From Actinomycetota bacterium (GTDB lineage Bacteria > Actinomycetota > Thermoleophilia > Solirubrobacterales > Solirubrobacteraceae): DNA of 43,693 nucleotides. Below are positions 1 through 7,127 of the stretch, in pieces (the first letter of the stretch is position 1; each line of letters starts with the position of its first letter). Under the pieces are notes generated by a model, which did not search any database, was not told where the DNA came from, and was given only the letters and a program-made list of their open reading frames with translations. The position numbers and the translations under genes are program-made. The stretch is taken from assembly GCA_005885515.1 (NCBI GenBank), contig VAWK01000055.1, forward strand, positions 1 to 43,693. Direction: 5' to 3'.

Positions 1-197
1 TGTCCGCCATCACGAGGATGTGGGCGATGCGTCTGAGCACGGCGGGCAATGTTTGCACGAAGGCGGCACGCAGCCGCGAGGACGCACTACCGACGAACCC
101 CGGAGGTTGTCACGTCCAGAAGTACCGGAGTCTCAGATCGCGCAGGGGACTCCCCATGTTCGCACTTGCGTTCGCACTCCCGCCCTCCGCCCCACGA

Positions 198-225
198 CGA
201 AGGCCGCCCTCACGGACGGCCTTCG
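198..225 (-). terminator. Hairpin downstream of tRNA-fMet
   Basis: A perfect 9-bp stem (CGAAGGCCG paired with CGGCCTTCG) closes a 10-nt loop about 60 nt past the 3' end of the initiator tRNA on the minus strand. There is no U-tract, as is common for terminators in GC-rich actinobacteria. The rest of 1-284 holds no gene I can support: short open frames there have no family signature. Confidence 0.55.
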
Positions 226-284
226 AGGTCTCGGTCGGCCGGTTTGCAGGGCTCTTGCAAGTCCTACGCCCTGGTCGGCCTCGA

Positions 285-358
<74 letters not shown>

Positions 359-370
359 TCGCTAATTGAT

Positions 371-398
371 GTTCTAGCAAAAAACAGCGCAGGAGCAA
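371..398 (-). promoter_or_regulatory. Promoter of initiator tRNA
   Basis: On the minus strand a TTGCTC -35 box (393-398) is followed by a 16-bp spacer and a TAGAAC -10 box (371-376) with an extended TGC just before it. Predicted transcription starts around position 364, a few bases before the tRNA 5' end at 358. The arrangement matches primary-sigma promoters. It is inferred from sequence only. Confidence 0.6.
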
Positions 399-481
399 GG
401 GATTCAAAACGCCATCGGCTTGGCATCGCGGAAGAATCGTCCGCTCGGCGCGGCGTCGGGGAGCGCTGGAAGTACACGCTC

Positions 482-487
482 TAGCAT
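482..487 (+). promoter_or_regulatory. -10 box for leaderless ppx/gppA
   Basis: The hexamer TAGCAT lies 7 nt before the GTG at 495, so transcription would begin at or next to the start codon. The same hexamer sits 7-8 nt before glmU and icd in this window. No -35 box is obvious. Confidence 0.5.
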
Positions 488-494
488 CTCGCCG

Positions 495-1436
495 GTGCGA
501 GTCGCCGTGGTGGACATCGGATCCAACTCCACGCGGCTATTGATCGCGGATGTCGATCCCGCCAGCGGCGTCATCGAGGAGATCCTGAAACGCTCCGAGG
601 TGACCCGTCTCGGTGCCGGCCTCGAGGTCAACGGCTCGCTATCCGAGCAGGCAATCGCGCGTGTGCTGCGCACGCTTGCGGACTACCGACGCGCGATCGA
701 GTCCAATGGCACAAAGGCCAACCTCGCCGTGCTCACGGCGGCGGCGCGGGATGCAGCCAACGGCGCCGAATTTGCGCAGCGCGTGCGTGATGAGTTCGAG
801 CTCGACGCGCATGTGTTGGCCGGCGAGGAGGAGGCGCAGCTGACGTTTCTGGGCGCAACCGCGGAGCTGCCGCGCGAGGATGGGGCATCCGAGCCCGTGC
901 CCACGGTCGTCATCGACATTGGCGGCGGCTCCACCGAGTTCATCGTCGGGCGGGGACGCAGGGCCGGCTTTCATGTTTCCCTTCCAGTTGGCGTCGTGCG
1001 CATGAGCGAGCGTCACGTTCGCTCCGACCCCCCGGATGCCGCGGAGCTCGACGGCCTCGAGGGCGATGTGCGGACGATCCTTCTGCAGGGCCTACCGGCG
1101 GCCGAACACGCCCCCGTGCAGCACGGCATCGCGGTCGCTGGCACCGCCACCTCGGCGGCCGCGATCGACCAGCGGCTCGACCCGTACGACCCGGCGCGCG
1201 TGCACGGCTACATCCTGTCGCTGGACGCCGTCGGGCGGCTGCGCAACCGCACCGCCGCGATGAGCGAAGCCGAGCGCCGCTCGGTGACCGGGCTGCACCC
1301 CGACCGTGCGCCCACGATCGTGGCCGGGCTGATCATCCTCGGCGAGGCGCTGCGCGCCTTCGAGCTTCAGGAGGTCGAGGTCTCCGAGCACGACATCCTC
1401 TTCGGCGGCGCACTGCGCCTGGCCGGCCTGGCCTGA
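495..1436 (+). CDS. Ppx/GppA family phosphatase
   Basis: A 313-residue protein of the actin-like ASKHA fold, exopolyphosphatase/guanosine pentaphosphate phosphohydrolase family. It hydrolyses inorganic polyphosphate or pppGpp in the cytosol. The first phosphate-binding loop DIGSNSTRLLIAD lies at the N-terminus and the second, DIGGGSTEFIVG, at about residue 140. A conserved GLHPDRA stretch is near residue 278. The protein is the short two-domain form without the C-terminal HD domain of E. coli Ppx. The frame stays open to a TTG at 420, but GTG 495 puts the first beta-strand at the N-terminus as in the family and has a -10 box 7 nt upstream, so I chose it. Polyphosphate versus pppGpp cannot be decided from sequence. 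In actinobacteria a ppx often lies near eno and divIC; here those are 9 kb away. Confidence 0.9.
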   Translation: MRVAVVDIGSNSTRLLIADVDPASGVIEEILKRSEVTRLGAGLEVNGSLSEQAIARVLRTLADYRRAIESNGTKANLAVLTAAARDAANGAEFAQRVRDEFELDAHVLAGEEEAQLTFLGATAELPREDGASEPVPTVVIDIGGGSTEFIVGRGRRAGFHVSLPVGVVRMSERHVRSDPPDAAELDGLEGDVRTILLQGLPAAEHAPVQHGIAVAGTATSAAAIDQRLDPYDPARVHGYILSLDAVGRLRNRTAAMSEAERRSVTGLHPDRAPTIVAGLIILGEALRAFELQEVEVSEHDILFGGALRLAGLA

Positions 1437-1472
1437 AGGATCCGCTTGGAGAGCGCTCGGGCCGCCCGGCTT

Positions 1473-1492
1473 GCCCGCGCCGCTCGGCGGGC
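1473..1492. terminator. Hairpin between convergent genes
   Basis: GCCCGC and GCGGGC form a 6-bp stem around an 8-nt loop, with further partial pairing outside it. It sits in the 69-nt gap between the phosphatase and the convergent ThDP enzyme and could terminate both. No U-tract is present. Confidence 0.45.
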
Positions 1493-1505
1493 GGCGAGCC
1501 ATCGC

Positions 1506-3176
1506 TCAGGCCAGGTTGGCCTTGCGCGGGTAGGCGACGCTCGGGTCGGTGAGCACGTTCACGAGCGCCGGGCGGCCGGCCGCGAACGCCCGCTCGAGCG
1601 CCGGACGCAGCTCGGAGGGACGCTGCACCAGCTCGCCGTGGCAGCCGAGCGCCTCGACAACCTCGTCGTAGCGAGTTCCCGAACGCAGCTCCGCGGCCAC
1701 GGAGTAGCCATACAGGAACTCCATCGGATGCTTCTCCAAGCCCCAGATGCCGTTGTTGCCCATGACGCCCACCACGCCGACGCCGTGACGCGCCAGCGTG
1801 TCGAACTCCAGGCCCGAGAAGCCGAACGCGCCGTCGCCCAGCAGCATCACGACCTGTCGCTCAGGGTGCGCGAGCTTTGCCGCCAACGCATATCCCGGGC
1901 CCGTGCCCAGGCAGCCAAACGGACCGGGGTCAAGCCAGCAGCCGGGCTCGTAGCTGTCGATCACGCGGCCCGCATAGGAGACATAGTCGCCGCCGTCGCC
2001 GATCACGATCGCATTGCGCTCGAGCACGGCGCTGAGCTCGGCGTACACGCGCATGGGGTGAAGCGGCGCGCGATCGTCCTGCAGCTCGGGCCGCTCGGCC
2101 TCGCGGCGCTCGCTCTCGACCGCGCGCAGCTCCTCGATCCAGCGCTCGCTTGCAAGCGCCTGCGACCCTGTCTGCGCGCGCACCTGCGCAAGCGTCTGCG
2201 GGAGGGCTCCGTAGCACTCGGCGGCCACCGCCCGCGGATGCGGCCGCTCCGGTTCGGCGGCGTCGGCCACGATGATCTCGGTGTCCTCGCCAAACGCGCC
2301 GCCGAAGCCCAGGCGGAAGTCCATCGGCACACCCGCCACGACGGCCACGTCGGCCCCCTTCAAGGCATGCGAGCGAGCGCGCGAGAAGAACAGCTCGTGG
2401 TCAGCGGGCACGCACCCGCGCGCCAGCCCGTTGAGGAACACGGGGATCCGGAGCGTGTCGGCGAGCTCGAGCAGGGGCTGCTCGGCGCGGTCCCAGTAAA
2501 GGTCGGTGCCAGCCATGATCACCGGCCGCTCGGCGCCCCGCAGAAGCTCGCCCGCGCGTTCGAGCGCGGCGGCGTCCGCACTTGGCCGGCTCGCGCTGCG
2601 GTCCTCGCTTGCGTCCTCCTCGCGGGCCGGCTGCGGCTCGGGCGCCTCCATGAAGACGTAGTCGAGCGGAAAGTCGACAAACGCCGCGCCGCCGTGCGGC
2701 GCCAGTGCCGCGTGAAAGGCCACGTCGACGAGCCCGGGGATCTCCTCGGTGCCGCCCGCCGTGGCGGCGAGCTTGCTCACCGGGCGCACGAACGGCACGT
2801 GGTCGATCTCCTGCAGTGACCCCTGTCCCCAGCGCAGCGCGGGCGCGCGTCCGCCGAGCACCACCATCGGTGAGTGGTTGGCCTGCGCCGAGGCCATCGC
2901 GCTCATCCCGTTCGTCACGCCCGGGCCCGCGGTCAGCGCGCACACGCCGGCCTCGCGCACAACCTTCGCCCATCCCTCGGCCGCGAACGCGGCCGTGGAC
3001 TCGTGCCGCACGTCCACGATCTCGATGCCCTCCGCGCGGCAGCCGTCGTAGATCGAGAAGAGATGCCCGCCCGAGAGCGTGAACAGCCGGCTGACGCCGT
3101 GCGCCCGCAGGCGCCGAGCCACCAGCCGACCGCCGTGGAAGGTGGTGGTCTCCTGAACGCTCTCCGGGCTCGACAT
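1506..3176 (-). CDS. Acetolactate synthase-like ThDP enzyme
   Basis: A 556-residue thiamine-diphosphate enzyme of the acetolactate synthase/2-hydroxyacyl-CoA lyase superfamily. The N-terminal PYR domain has the catalytic glutamate in [13 protein letters not shown] (about residues 58-70) and the conserved TAGPGVTNG. The C-terminal PP domain binds ThDP-Mg through [11 protein letters not shown] and, about 28 residues on, the NNGIWG loop. The order is PYR, central, PP. The N-terminal [15 protein letters not shown] resembles, from memory, mycobacterial IlvG (Rv1820). No regulatory small subunit (ilvN) or ilvC is adjacent, so a role outside branched-chain amino-acid synthesis is possible. The ATG start has only a weak ribosome site, but TAGAGT at 3189-3194 (minus strand) lies 12 nt upstream and would give a very short leader. 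It lies 73 nt downstream of tRNA-Leu on the same strand. Confidence 0.85.
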   Translation of the reverse strand: MSSPESVQETTTFHGGRLVARRLRAHGVSRLFTLSGGHLFSIYDGCRAEGIEIVDVRHESTAAFAAEGWAKVVREAGVCALTAGPGVTNGMSAMASAQANHSPMVVLGGRAPALRWGQGSLQEIDHVPFVRPVSKLAATAGGTEEIPGLVDVAFHAALAPHGGAAFVDFPLDYVFMEAPEPQPAREEDASEDRSASRPSADAAALERAGELLRGAERPVIMAGTDLYWDRAEQPLLELADTLRIPVFLNGLARGCVPADHELFFSRARSHALKGADVAVVAGVPMDFRLGFGGAFGEDTEIIVADAAEPERPHPRAVAAECYGALPQTLAQVRAQTGSQALASERWIEELRAVESERREAERPELQDDRAPLHPMRVYAELSAVLERNAIVIGDGGDYVSYAGRVIDSYEPGCWLDPGPFGCLGTGPGYALAAKLAHPERQVVMLLGDGAFGFSGLEFDTLARHGVGVVGVMGNNGIWGLEKHPMEFLYGYSVAAELRSGTRYDEVVEALGCHGELVQRPSELRPALERAFAAGRPALVNVLTDPSVAYPRKANLA

Positions 3177-3249
3177 GCCTGAGCAGCGACTCTACCTGTT
3201 CGCGGGCGCCGCCAGGGAGCGGCTTCGGGGCGCTGTCGAGGTCCCTCGA

Positions 3250-3334
3250 TGCCCGGAACGGGATTCGAACCCGCAAGGCCCTTGCGGGCGGCGGATTTTA
3301 AGTCCGCTGACTTTGCCAGTTTGTCTACCCGGGC
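3250..3334 (-). tRNA. tRNA-Leu (UAA)
   Basis: A class II tRNA with a long variable arm. The anticodon loop CTTAAAA gives UAA, which reads the UUA codon that is very rare in a genome this GC-rich. The acceptor stem GCCCGGG pairs with TCCGGGC (one G-U pair) and the discriminator is A. CCA is not encoded. In streptomycetes the equivalent tRNA (bldA) restricts translation of UUA-containing developmental genes; whether that applies here is unknown. Confidence 0.95.
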
Positions 3335-3340
3335 CCCGCG

Positions 3341-3362
3341 ATCCTAGCGCTCTCCAGAGCGC
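3341..3362 (-). promoter_or_regulatory. tRNA-Leu promoter with inverted repeat
   Basis: TAGGAT at 3341-3346 (minus strand) is a good -10 box 6 nt before the tRNA 5' end. Next to it, 3347-3362 is a perfect inverted repeat, GCGCTC-TCCA-GAGCGC, lying in the spacer region of the promoter, where a bound regulator could act. No convincing -35 box is seen at the usual distance. Confidence 0.45.
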
Positions 3363-3404
3363 CAACTTGCCGGCTGTATCCAGAGCGCAACTTGCCTGCT
3401 GTTA
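3353..3404 (+). repeat. 26-bp imperfect tandem repeat
   Basis: Two head-to-tail 26-nt copies differ by one deletion, one substitution and one insertion. Each contains CAACTTGCC and GCTGT. They fill the gap between the tRNA-Leu promoter and the start of the sigma-factor gene. AACTT is also the core of many ECF -35 elements, so the copies may be promoter or operator modules. Confidence 0.7.
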
Positions 3405-3441
3405 CGGTGTCGATGAGACTGAGAGCCGCTTTGGACTGTCT

Positions 3442-5244
3442 GTGGAGGTCTCCGCACTCACGCATGCGAGCACCGCCCCCGGCCTGCGGGGCCCCTCGCC
3501 CCTGCTCCGGCTGCAGTCCGATGAGCGGCTCATCGCGCTGACGCGTCGCGGCCAGCACGCCGCGTTCGAGGCGCTGTGCTCGCGCTATCAGACCCGCCTG
3601 CTGTCGTTCGTGCGGCACATGCTGGGCTCGCGCGAGGACGCCGAGGATGTGCTGCAGGAGGTCTTCGCGGCCGCCTTCAACGCGGTCCTCGCCGACGAGC
3701 GCGAGATCAACGTGCGGCCGTGGCTTTACCGCATCGCCCGCAACCGCTCGCTCAACCACCTGCGCCGCGCCTCGGCGGTGGGCATGGACTCGATGGACGT
3801 CCACTACGCCGACCACGGCCTGTCGACCAGCGACCGCGTACTTCGCCGCGAGAGCTTCCGTGAGCTGCTCGCCGACGTCCGGCGGCTACCCGAGACCCAG
3901 CGCACCGCGTTGCTGCTGCGCGAGATCGACGCGCTCTCATACGAGCAGATCGCGCACGCCATGGACACCACCGTGCCATCGGTCAAGTCGCTGCTCGTGC
4001 GCGCCCGCATCTCGCTCGCCGAGGCCGCCGAGGCGCGCAAGCTCAGCTGCGCCGAGGTGCGCCTGGAGCTTGGCGAAGTCGCCGAGGGGTTGGTCAGGCT
4101 GAGCCCGCTGGCACGCCGGCACGTGCGCGACTGCGACCGCTGCCGCTCGTTCAAGCGCCAGCTGAAGGAGAACAACCACGTGCTCGCGGCCATCCTTCCG
4201 GTGGGCCCGCTGCTGCTGGTCAAGCAGCTGCTGCTCGCCAAGCTCGGCTCCAGCGCTTCCGCCGGCAGCGCGCACGTCGCCTCGGGCGCGAGCGCGACCG
4301 TCGGAGCGGGCGCCGCGGCCGGCGCCGCGGGCGGAGCGGGCAGTGGCGTGTTGACGCTCGGAGGCGGCGCGCTGGCCACCAAAGCCGTCGCAGGGCTAGC
4401 CGCGGCCGCGATCGTGAGCGCCGGCGCGGTTGCCGCAAACCAGACGGCTCCCCGCCACCACCGCACGGCCCATGCGAGGACGGCCTACGCGCCCGCCCAG
4501 CGCGACCCCTACGAACCGGTGCTCGCCGCGCAGCGCGCGCAGCCGCTGAGCGCCAGCGCGGCCAAGCCGTCCGTGATCGCCGCCCACCACGTTCGCCGCC
4601 CCGGGAATGCGGCCAAGCTCACTCCCGGCGGCGACACGTCGCCCACGGTCTCGGTGCCGTCCGCGGCTGCAGCGGTGCGGCCCGCGCCGGCGCTGCTCCC
4701 GCCCGCCAGACCGTCCCCGGAGCCCGCGACGCCGCTCACGCAGCTGACGAGCGAGAGCACCCAGCTGCCCGCAGCGGCCACGGCGGCACCCGAGTCGAGC
4801 CCCGCGGCCGTCACCGCGTCACCAGAATCCACCCCGCCTGCGCAGGCCGGTGCCACGGGCGGAGTCCCCTCGAGCTCCGGACCGCCCCCACCTGCCGCGG
4901 CAGCCGCCAGCCTGGAAGCTGCCGGCGCCAGCGCCGAGCCCGCGAGCGCTAGCTCGGGGCCCACGAGCGCGAGCTCTCCCGCCGCGAGCGCGAGCTCTGC
5001 CAGCGCCGGCCCGAGCCCCGCCGCTGCGGCTGCGCCGGTGTCCTCCCAGACCGCAGCACCCGTGGCACCGTCGGATCCCTCGGTGGAGCCCGCCGCGCCC
5101 GCGCGAGCGAGCGCGGCGCCGACCTCGCCCGACGCCCGCCCGCAGCCCATCGCGGTGCGGCATTCGACAGCTCGACTCAAGAGCACCTCCGGCAGCGCGC
5201 CCTCCCGGCGACGCACGCACCGCTCGCTGCCTAGCCGAAGCTGA
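3442..5244 (+). CDS. ECF sigma factor fused to ZAS anti-sigma domain
   Basis: A 600-residue multidomain regulator. Residues 25-110 form sigma region 2 (SREDAEDVLQEVFAAAF, then WLYRIARN). Residues 137-198 form region 4 with the helix-turn-helix LSYEQIAHAMDTTVPSVKSLL. A zinc anti-sigma (ZAS/zf-HC2) motif follows directly: C203, then H227-x3-C231-x2-C234. Next come a hydrophobic stretch (248-269), a Gly/Ala linker, a likely membrane helix (about 310-333) and about 265 residues rich in Ala, Pro and Ser. The longer frame back to 3175 is rejected because it reads through tRNA-Leu; GTG 3442 is the first in-frame start after it. The ribosome site is weak. Usually sigma and anti-sigma are separate proteins; here one membrane-tethered chain carries both, and the tail may be extracytoplasmic. 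The target regulon is unknown. It ends 14 bp inside the convergent gene. Confidence 0.85.
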   Translation: MEVSALTHASTAPGLRGPSPLLRLQSDERLIALTRRGQHAAFEALCSRYQTRLLSFVRHMLGSREDAEDVLQEVFAAAFNAVLADEREINVRPWLYRIARNRSLNHLRRASAVGMDSMDVHYADHGLSTSDRVLRRESFRELLADVRRLPETQRTALLLREIDALSYEQIAHAMDTTVPSVKSLLVRARISLAEAAEARKLSCAEVRLELGEVAEGLVRLSPLARRHVRDCDRCRSFKRQLKENNHVLAAILPVGPLLLVKQLLLAKLGSSASAGSAHVASGASATVGAGAAAGAAGGAGSGVLTLGGGALATKAVAGLAAAAIVSAGAVAANQTAPRHHRTAHARTAYAPAQRDPYEPVLAAQRAQPLSASAAKPSVIAAHHVRRPGNAAKLTPGGDTSPTVSVPSAAAAVRPAPALLPPARPSPEPATPLTQLTSESTQLPAAATAAPESSPAAVTASPESTPPAQAGATGGVPSSSGPPPPAAAAASLEAAGASAEPASASSGPTSASSPAASASSASAGPSPAAAAAPVSSQTAAPVAPSDPSVEPAAPARASAAPTSPDARPQPIAVRHSTARLKSTSGSAPSRRRTHRSLPSRS

Positions 5245-5881
5245 AGGTCTTCAGCGGCCGCAGCAGCACCCCCGCGGTGGCGACTTCCAGCGGCGATGTG
5301 ATCTGGGCGTTTGCCGTGGGCGAGGTCAGCATCACTATGTCCACGCCCTCGCGCACACCCGGCCGTTCGGGCAGCAGCAGCACGTCTCGTCCCCACATCG
5401 TGCGGCCTTCGATCTGCGCCGTGTACAGCACGTGGTAGCCGGGAACGGTGTTCACGCGCGTCTTGCCCTCGCCGCGCAGCACGAAGCCCGCGTCGCGGCG
5501 GGCCAGCTTGCGGATGTAGCCCGCCGCGTACAGCGGCAGCTCGCCCGAGAGGCTGCCGGAGTAGGGCGGCAGCGTGAGCGGCCCCACGGCGAATGAATCC
5601 TCGAGCGTGCCGTCCGCGCGGTGGCGCTGCACCTTGACGTAGCCGCCGGGGTCGGGCCGCACGCGATACAGGCTGCGGTAGCGGAAGCTGAACGGCACCC
5701 TGCCGCGATGTGAGTAGGTGGCGTTCTCGAGCGTCAGCACGGCCCCCACGATCGCCGCGATCACGCCGGCGCAGGCGGCGATCACCCCCGCCCGGGCGAG
5801 CGCCGAGGCGGCGCGCCAGCGCGGCGACAGCAGGCGCCCCAGGGTGGGGCCATACTCCGGCTTGATCGGAAGCGCGGCCAC
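5231..5881 (-). CDS. Membrane-anchored protein, unknown function
   Basis: A 216-residue protein I do not recognise. It has a short cytoplasmic N-terminus, one membrane helix (about residues 30-52, Ala/Val/Ile-rich) and an exterior part of about 160 residues that looks beta-rich, with no cysteines and no enzyme motif. The GTG at 5881 lies 13 nt after the Lrp-like gene; a TTG at 5911 would overlap that gene by 17 nt. It probably shares a transcript with the upstream Lrp-like gene. The 3' ends of this gene and the sigma factor overlap by 14 bp, which may cause mutual interference. Confidence 0.7.
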   Translation of the reverse strand: MAALPIKPEYGPTLGRLLSPRWRAASALARAGVIAACAGVIAAIVGAVLTLENATYSHRGRVPFSFRYRSLYRVRPDPGGYVKVQRHRADGTLEDSFAVGPLTLPPYSGSLSGELPLYAAGYIRKLARRDAGFVLRGEGKTRVNTVPGYHVLYTAQIEGRTMWGRDVLLLPERPGVREGVDIVMLTSPTANAQITSPLEVATAGVLLRPLKTFSFG

Positions 5882-5894
5882 GGTGCTGGCCGGA

Positions 5895-6176
5895 TCACTC
5901 GCCGATCGCAAACAGCGCTTCCAGGTCGTGGCGCGAGTAAGCGGCGAACGCGACCATGGTCTGGGTCCGGATCACCCCGGACAGCACGGTGATCGCGCCC
6001 GTGACCACGTCGGCGAGCTGCTCGTGGTCGGGCACCCGCACGATCGCCACGAAGTCCCACTCCCCGGTGACCGAATACGCCTCGGCCACCCCCTCGATGT
6101 CGGCAAGCTCGCCCCCAAGCTTCGAGAGCGCGTCACGCTCGGCCTCGATCAGCACGACCGCGTTGGTCATCGTCAT
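5895..6176 (-). CDS. Stand-alone Lrp/AsnC ligand-binding domain
   Basis: A 93-residue protein equal to the C-terminal RAM (regulation of amino-acid metabolism) domain of Lrp/AsnC regulators, with the typical GEWDFVAIVRVPD strand. The DNA-binding helix-turn-helix is absent, and the frame contains no upstream sequence encoding one. Such single-domain proteins usually assemble into dimers or octamers that bind amino acids and may modulate full-length partners. The start is ATG 6176 (ATG 6170 is an alternative), with TATGAT 8 nt upstream. Confidence 0.85.
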   Translation of the reverse strand: MTMTNAVVLIEAERDALSKLGGELADIEGVAEAYSVTGEWDFVAIVRVPDHEQLADVVTGAITVLSGVIRTQTMVAFAAYSRHDLEALFAIGE

Positions 6177-6184
6177 GGGCCAGC

Positions 6185-6190
6185 ATCATA
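6185..6190 (-). promoter_or_regulatory. -10 box for leaderless Lrp-like gene
   Basis: On the minus strand TATGAT lies 8 nt before ATG 6176. It is preceded by GGTCCT, the same bases that precede the -10 box of the rhomboid gene. No Shine-Dalgarno sequence fits between it and the start codon. Confidence 0.5.
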
Positions 6191-6260
6191 AGGACCGCGT
6201 ATCGCCGCCCGGCGGCTTGGCTGGGCGCGGGCGCGATCGCTCGCCACAGACCGGCGCCGG

Positions 6261-7067
6261 CTACAGCCCGTCGGAGCCGGCGCGCTGCAGCCCGAGTCCC
6301 AGCAACAGCCCGATCGCCCCGCCGGTGACGCCCGCCAGCCAGCTCGGCTCGGGGCGGGGCAGCGCGAACGGGACGGCCAGCAGCACCGCCGCCAGCGCAC
6401 CCGCGCCCAGGAGATCGCCCTCGTAGTAGGCACCGGCGCGGGCCGCCCGCAGATCGGGCGCCGCCCACGCGGCGAGCAGGGCGAGCGCGGCGGCATTGCC
6501 GCCGATCACGATCGGCTGCGAGTAGACCGCGCTGGCGGCAAGGGCGCCCGCGACGCCGGCACCGAGGAACAGCGCAAGCACCGCGGCGGGGCCCAGCCGG
6601 CGCTCCAGCAGCCAGCCGAAGATCGCGACCGCAAGCAGGGCCACGAACGCATACAGGCCGTTGCTGTAGGTGAACTGGCTGCTCAGCAGCTTCCACCAGT
6701 CGCCGTGCAGCGGTCCCGCGACGACGAGCTTGTCCAGCCCCACAAAGCCCCCACGCCAGGCGATCCACACGCCACAGCTCAGTGTGACCAGGCTGATCGT
6801 CGCGTACGGCGGTGAGAACGCGCGGGCCTCTCCCCAGCGCGACAAGCGACGGCGCGAGAACGCCAGCGATCGCCTGCGACTGCGCAGCGGTAGCCAGCGC
6901 AGGCGCCGCAGCACACCGCGCGGCGAGCGATTGAGGGCATGCTCGCGCGGCAGCTTCGGGGCCCGCCGGCGCAGCCGGTGGCCGCAGTACGGGCACTCGG
7001 TGATGTACGGGCTAACCTCCGATCCGCACTGCTTGCAAACCACGAACAGATCCGCGCCCGAGGACAT
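6261..7067 (-). CDS. Zinc-ribbon rhomboid pseudoprotease
   Basis: A 268-residue membrane protein. A zinc ribbon (C11, C14, C25, C28) is followed by an Arg-rich linker and a rhomboid-type bundle of about six or seven helices, recognisable by WWKLLSSQF, the ERRLG motif after the second helix, and GVAGALAAS. The rhomboid GxSG motif reads G-G-N191-A, so the nucleophilic serine is Asn. The catalytic His of the last helix (AHxGG) is V247, and the accessory His of the HxxxN motif is Tyr134. It should therefore not cleave substrates and may act as an inactive rhomboid that binds membrane proteins. The frame is open to 7259 but ATG 7067 puts the zinc ribbon at the N-terminus and has TAGAAT 8 nt upstream. 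It is divergent from the aldolase. Confidence 0.8.
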   Translation of the reverse strand: MSSGADLFVVCKQCGSEVSPYITECPYCGHRLRRRAPKLPREHALNRSPRGVLRRLRWLPLRSRRRSLAFSRRRLSRWGEARAFSPPYATISLVTLSCGVWIAWRGGFVGLDKLVVAGPLHGDWWKLLSSQFTYSNGLYAFVALLAVAIFGWLLERRLGPAAVLALFLGAGVAGALAASAVYSQPIVIGGNAAALALLAAWAAPDLRAARAGAYYEGDLLGAGALAAVLLAVPFALPRPEPSWLAGVTGGAIGLLLGLGLQRAGSDGL

Positions 7068-7075
7068 GTCGATCC

Positions 7076-7120
7076 ATTCTAAGGACCTCCCGACCTCGCC
7101 CCGCACGGCTCTGGTAATAC
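7076..7120. promoter_or_regulatory. Divergent leaderless promoters
   Basis: The 60-bp gap between the rhomboid and aldolase genes holds two -10 elements. TAGAAT on the minus strand (7076-7081) is 8 nt before ATG 7067. TAATAC on the plus strand (7115-7120), with an extended TGG just before it, is 7 nt before ATG 7128. Both predict transcripts that start at or within two bases of the start codon. Confidence 0.55.
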
Positions 7121-7127
7121 TCAGGCG

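Noticed and set aside
1446-2819. Long plus-strand open frame of 457 codons
   Set aside because: It is antisense to the ThDP enzyme, is Arg/His-rich without domains, and arises from G/C third-position bias. Similar shadows lie opposite eno (10315-11370), mfd (13186-14706, 15037-16347), aidB (35627-37381) and the M50 gene (36910-38628).
3175-3441. N-terminal extension of the sigma factor to ATG 3175
   Set aside because: It would read through the whole of tRNA-Leu and the tandem repeat, and the ATG is embedded in the ThDP gene start on the other strand.
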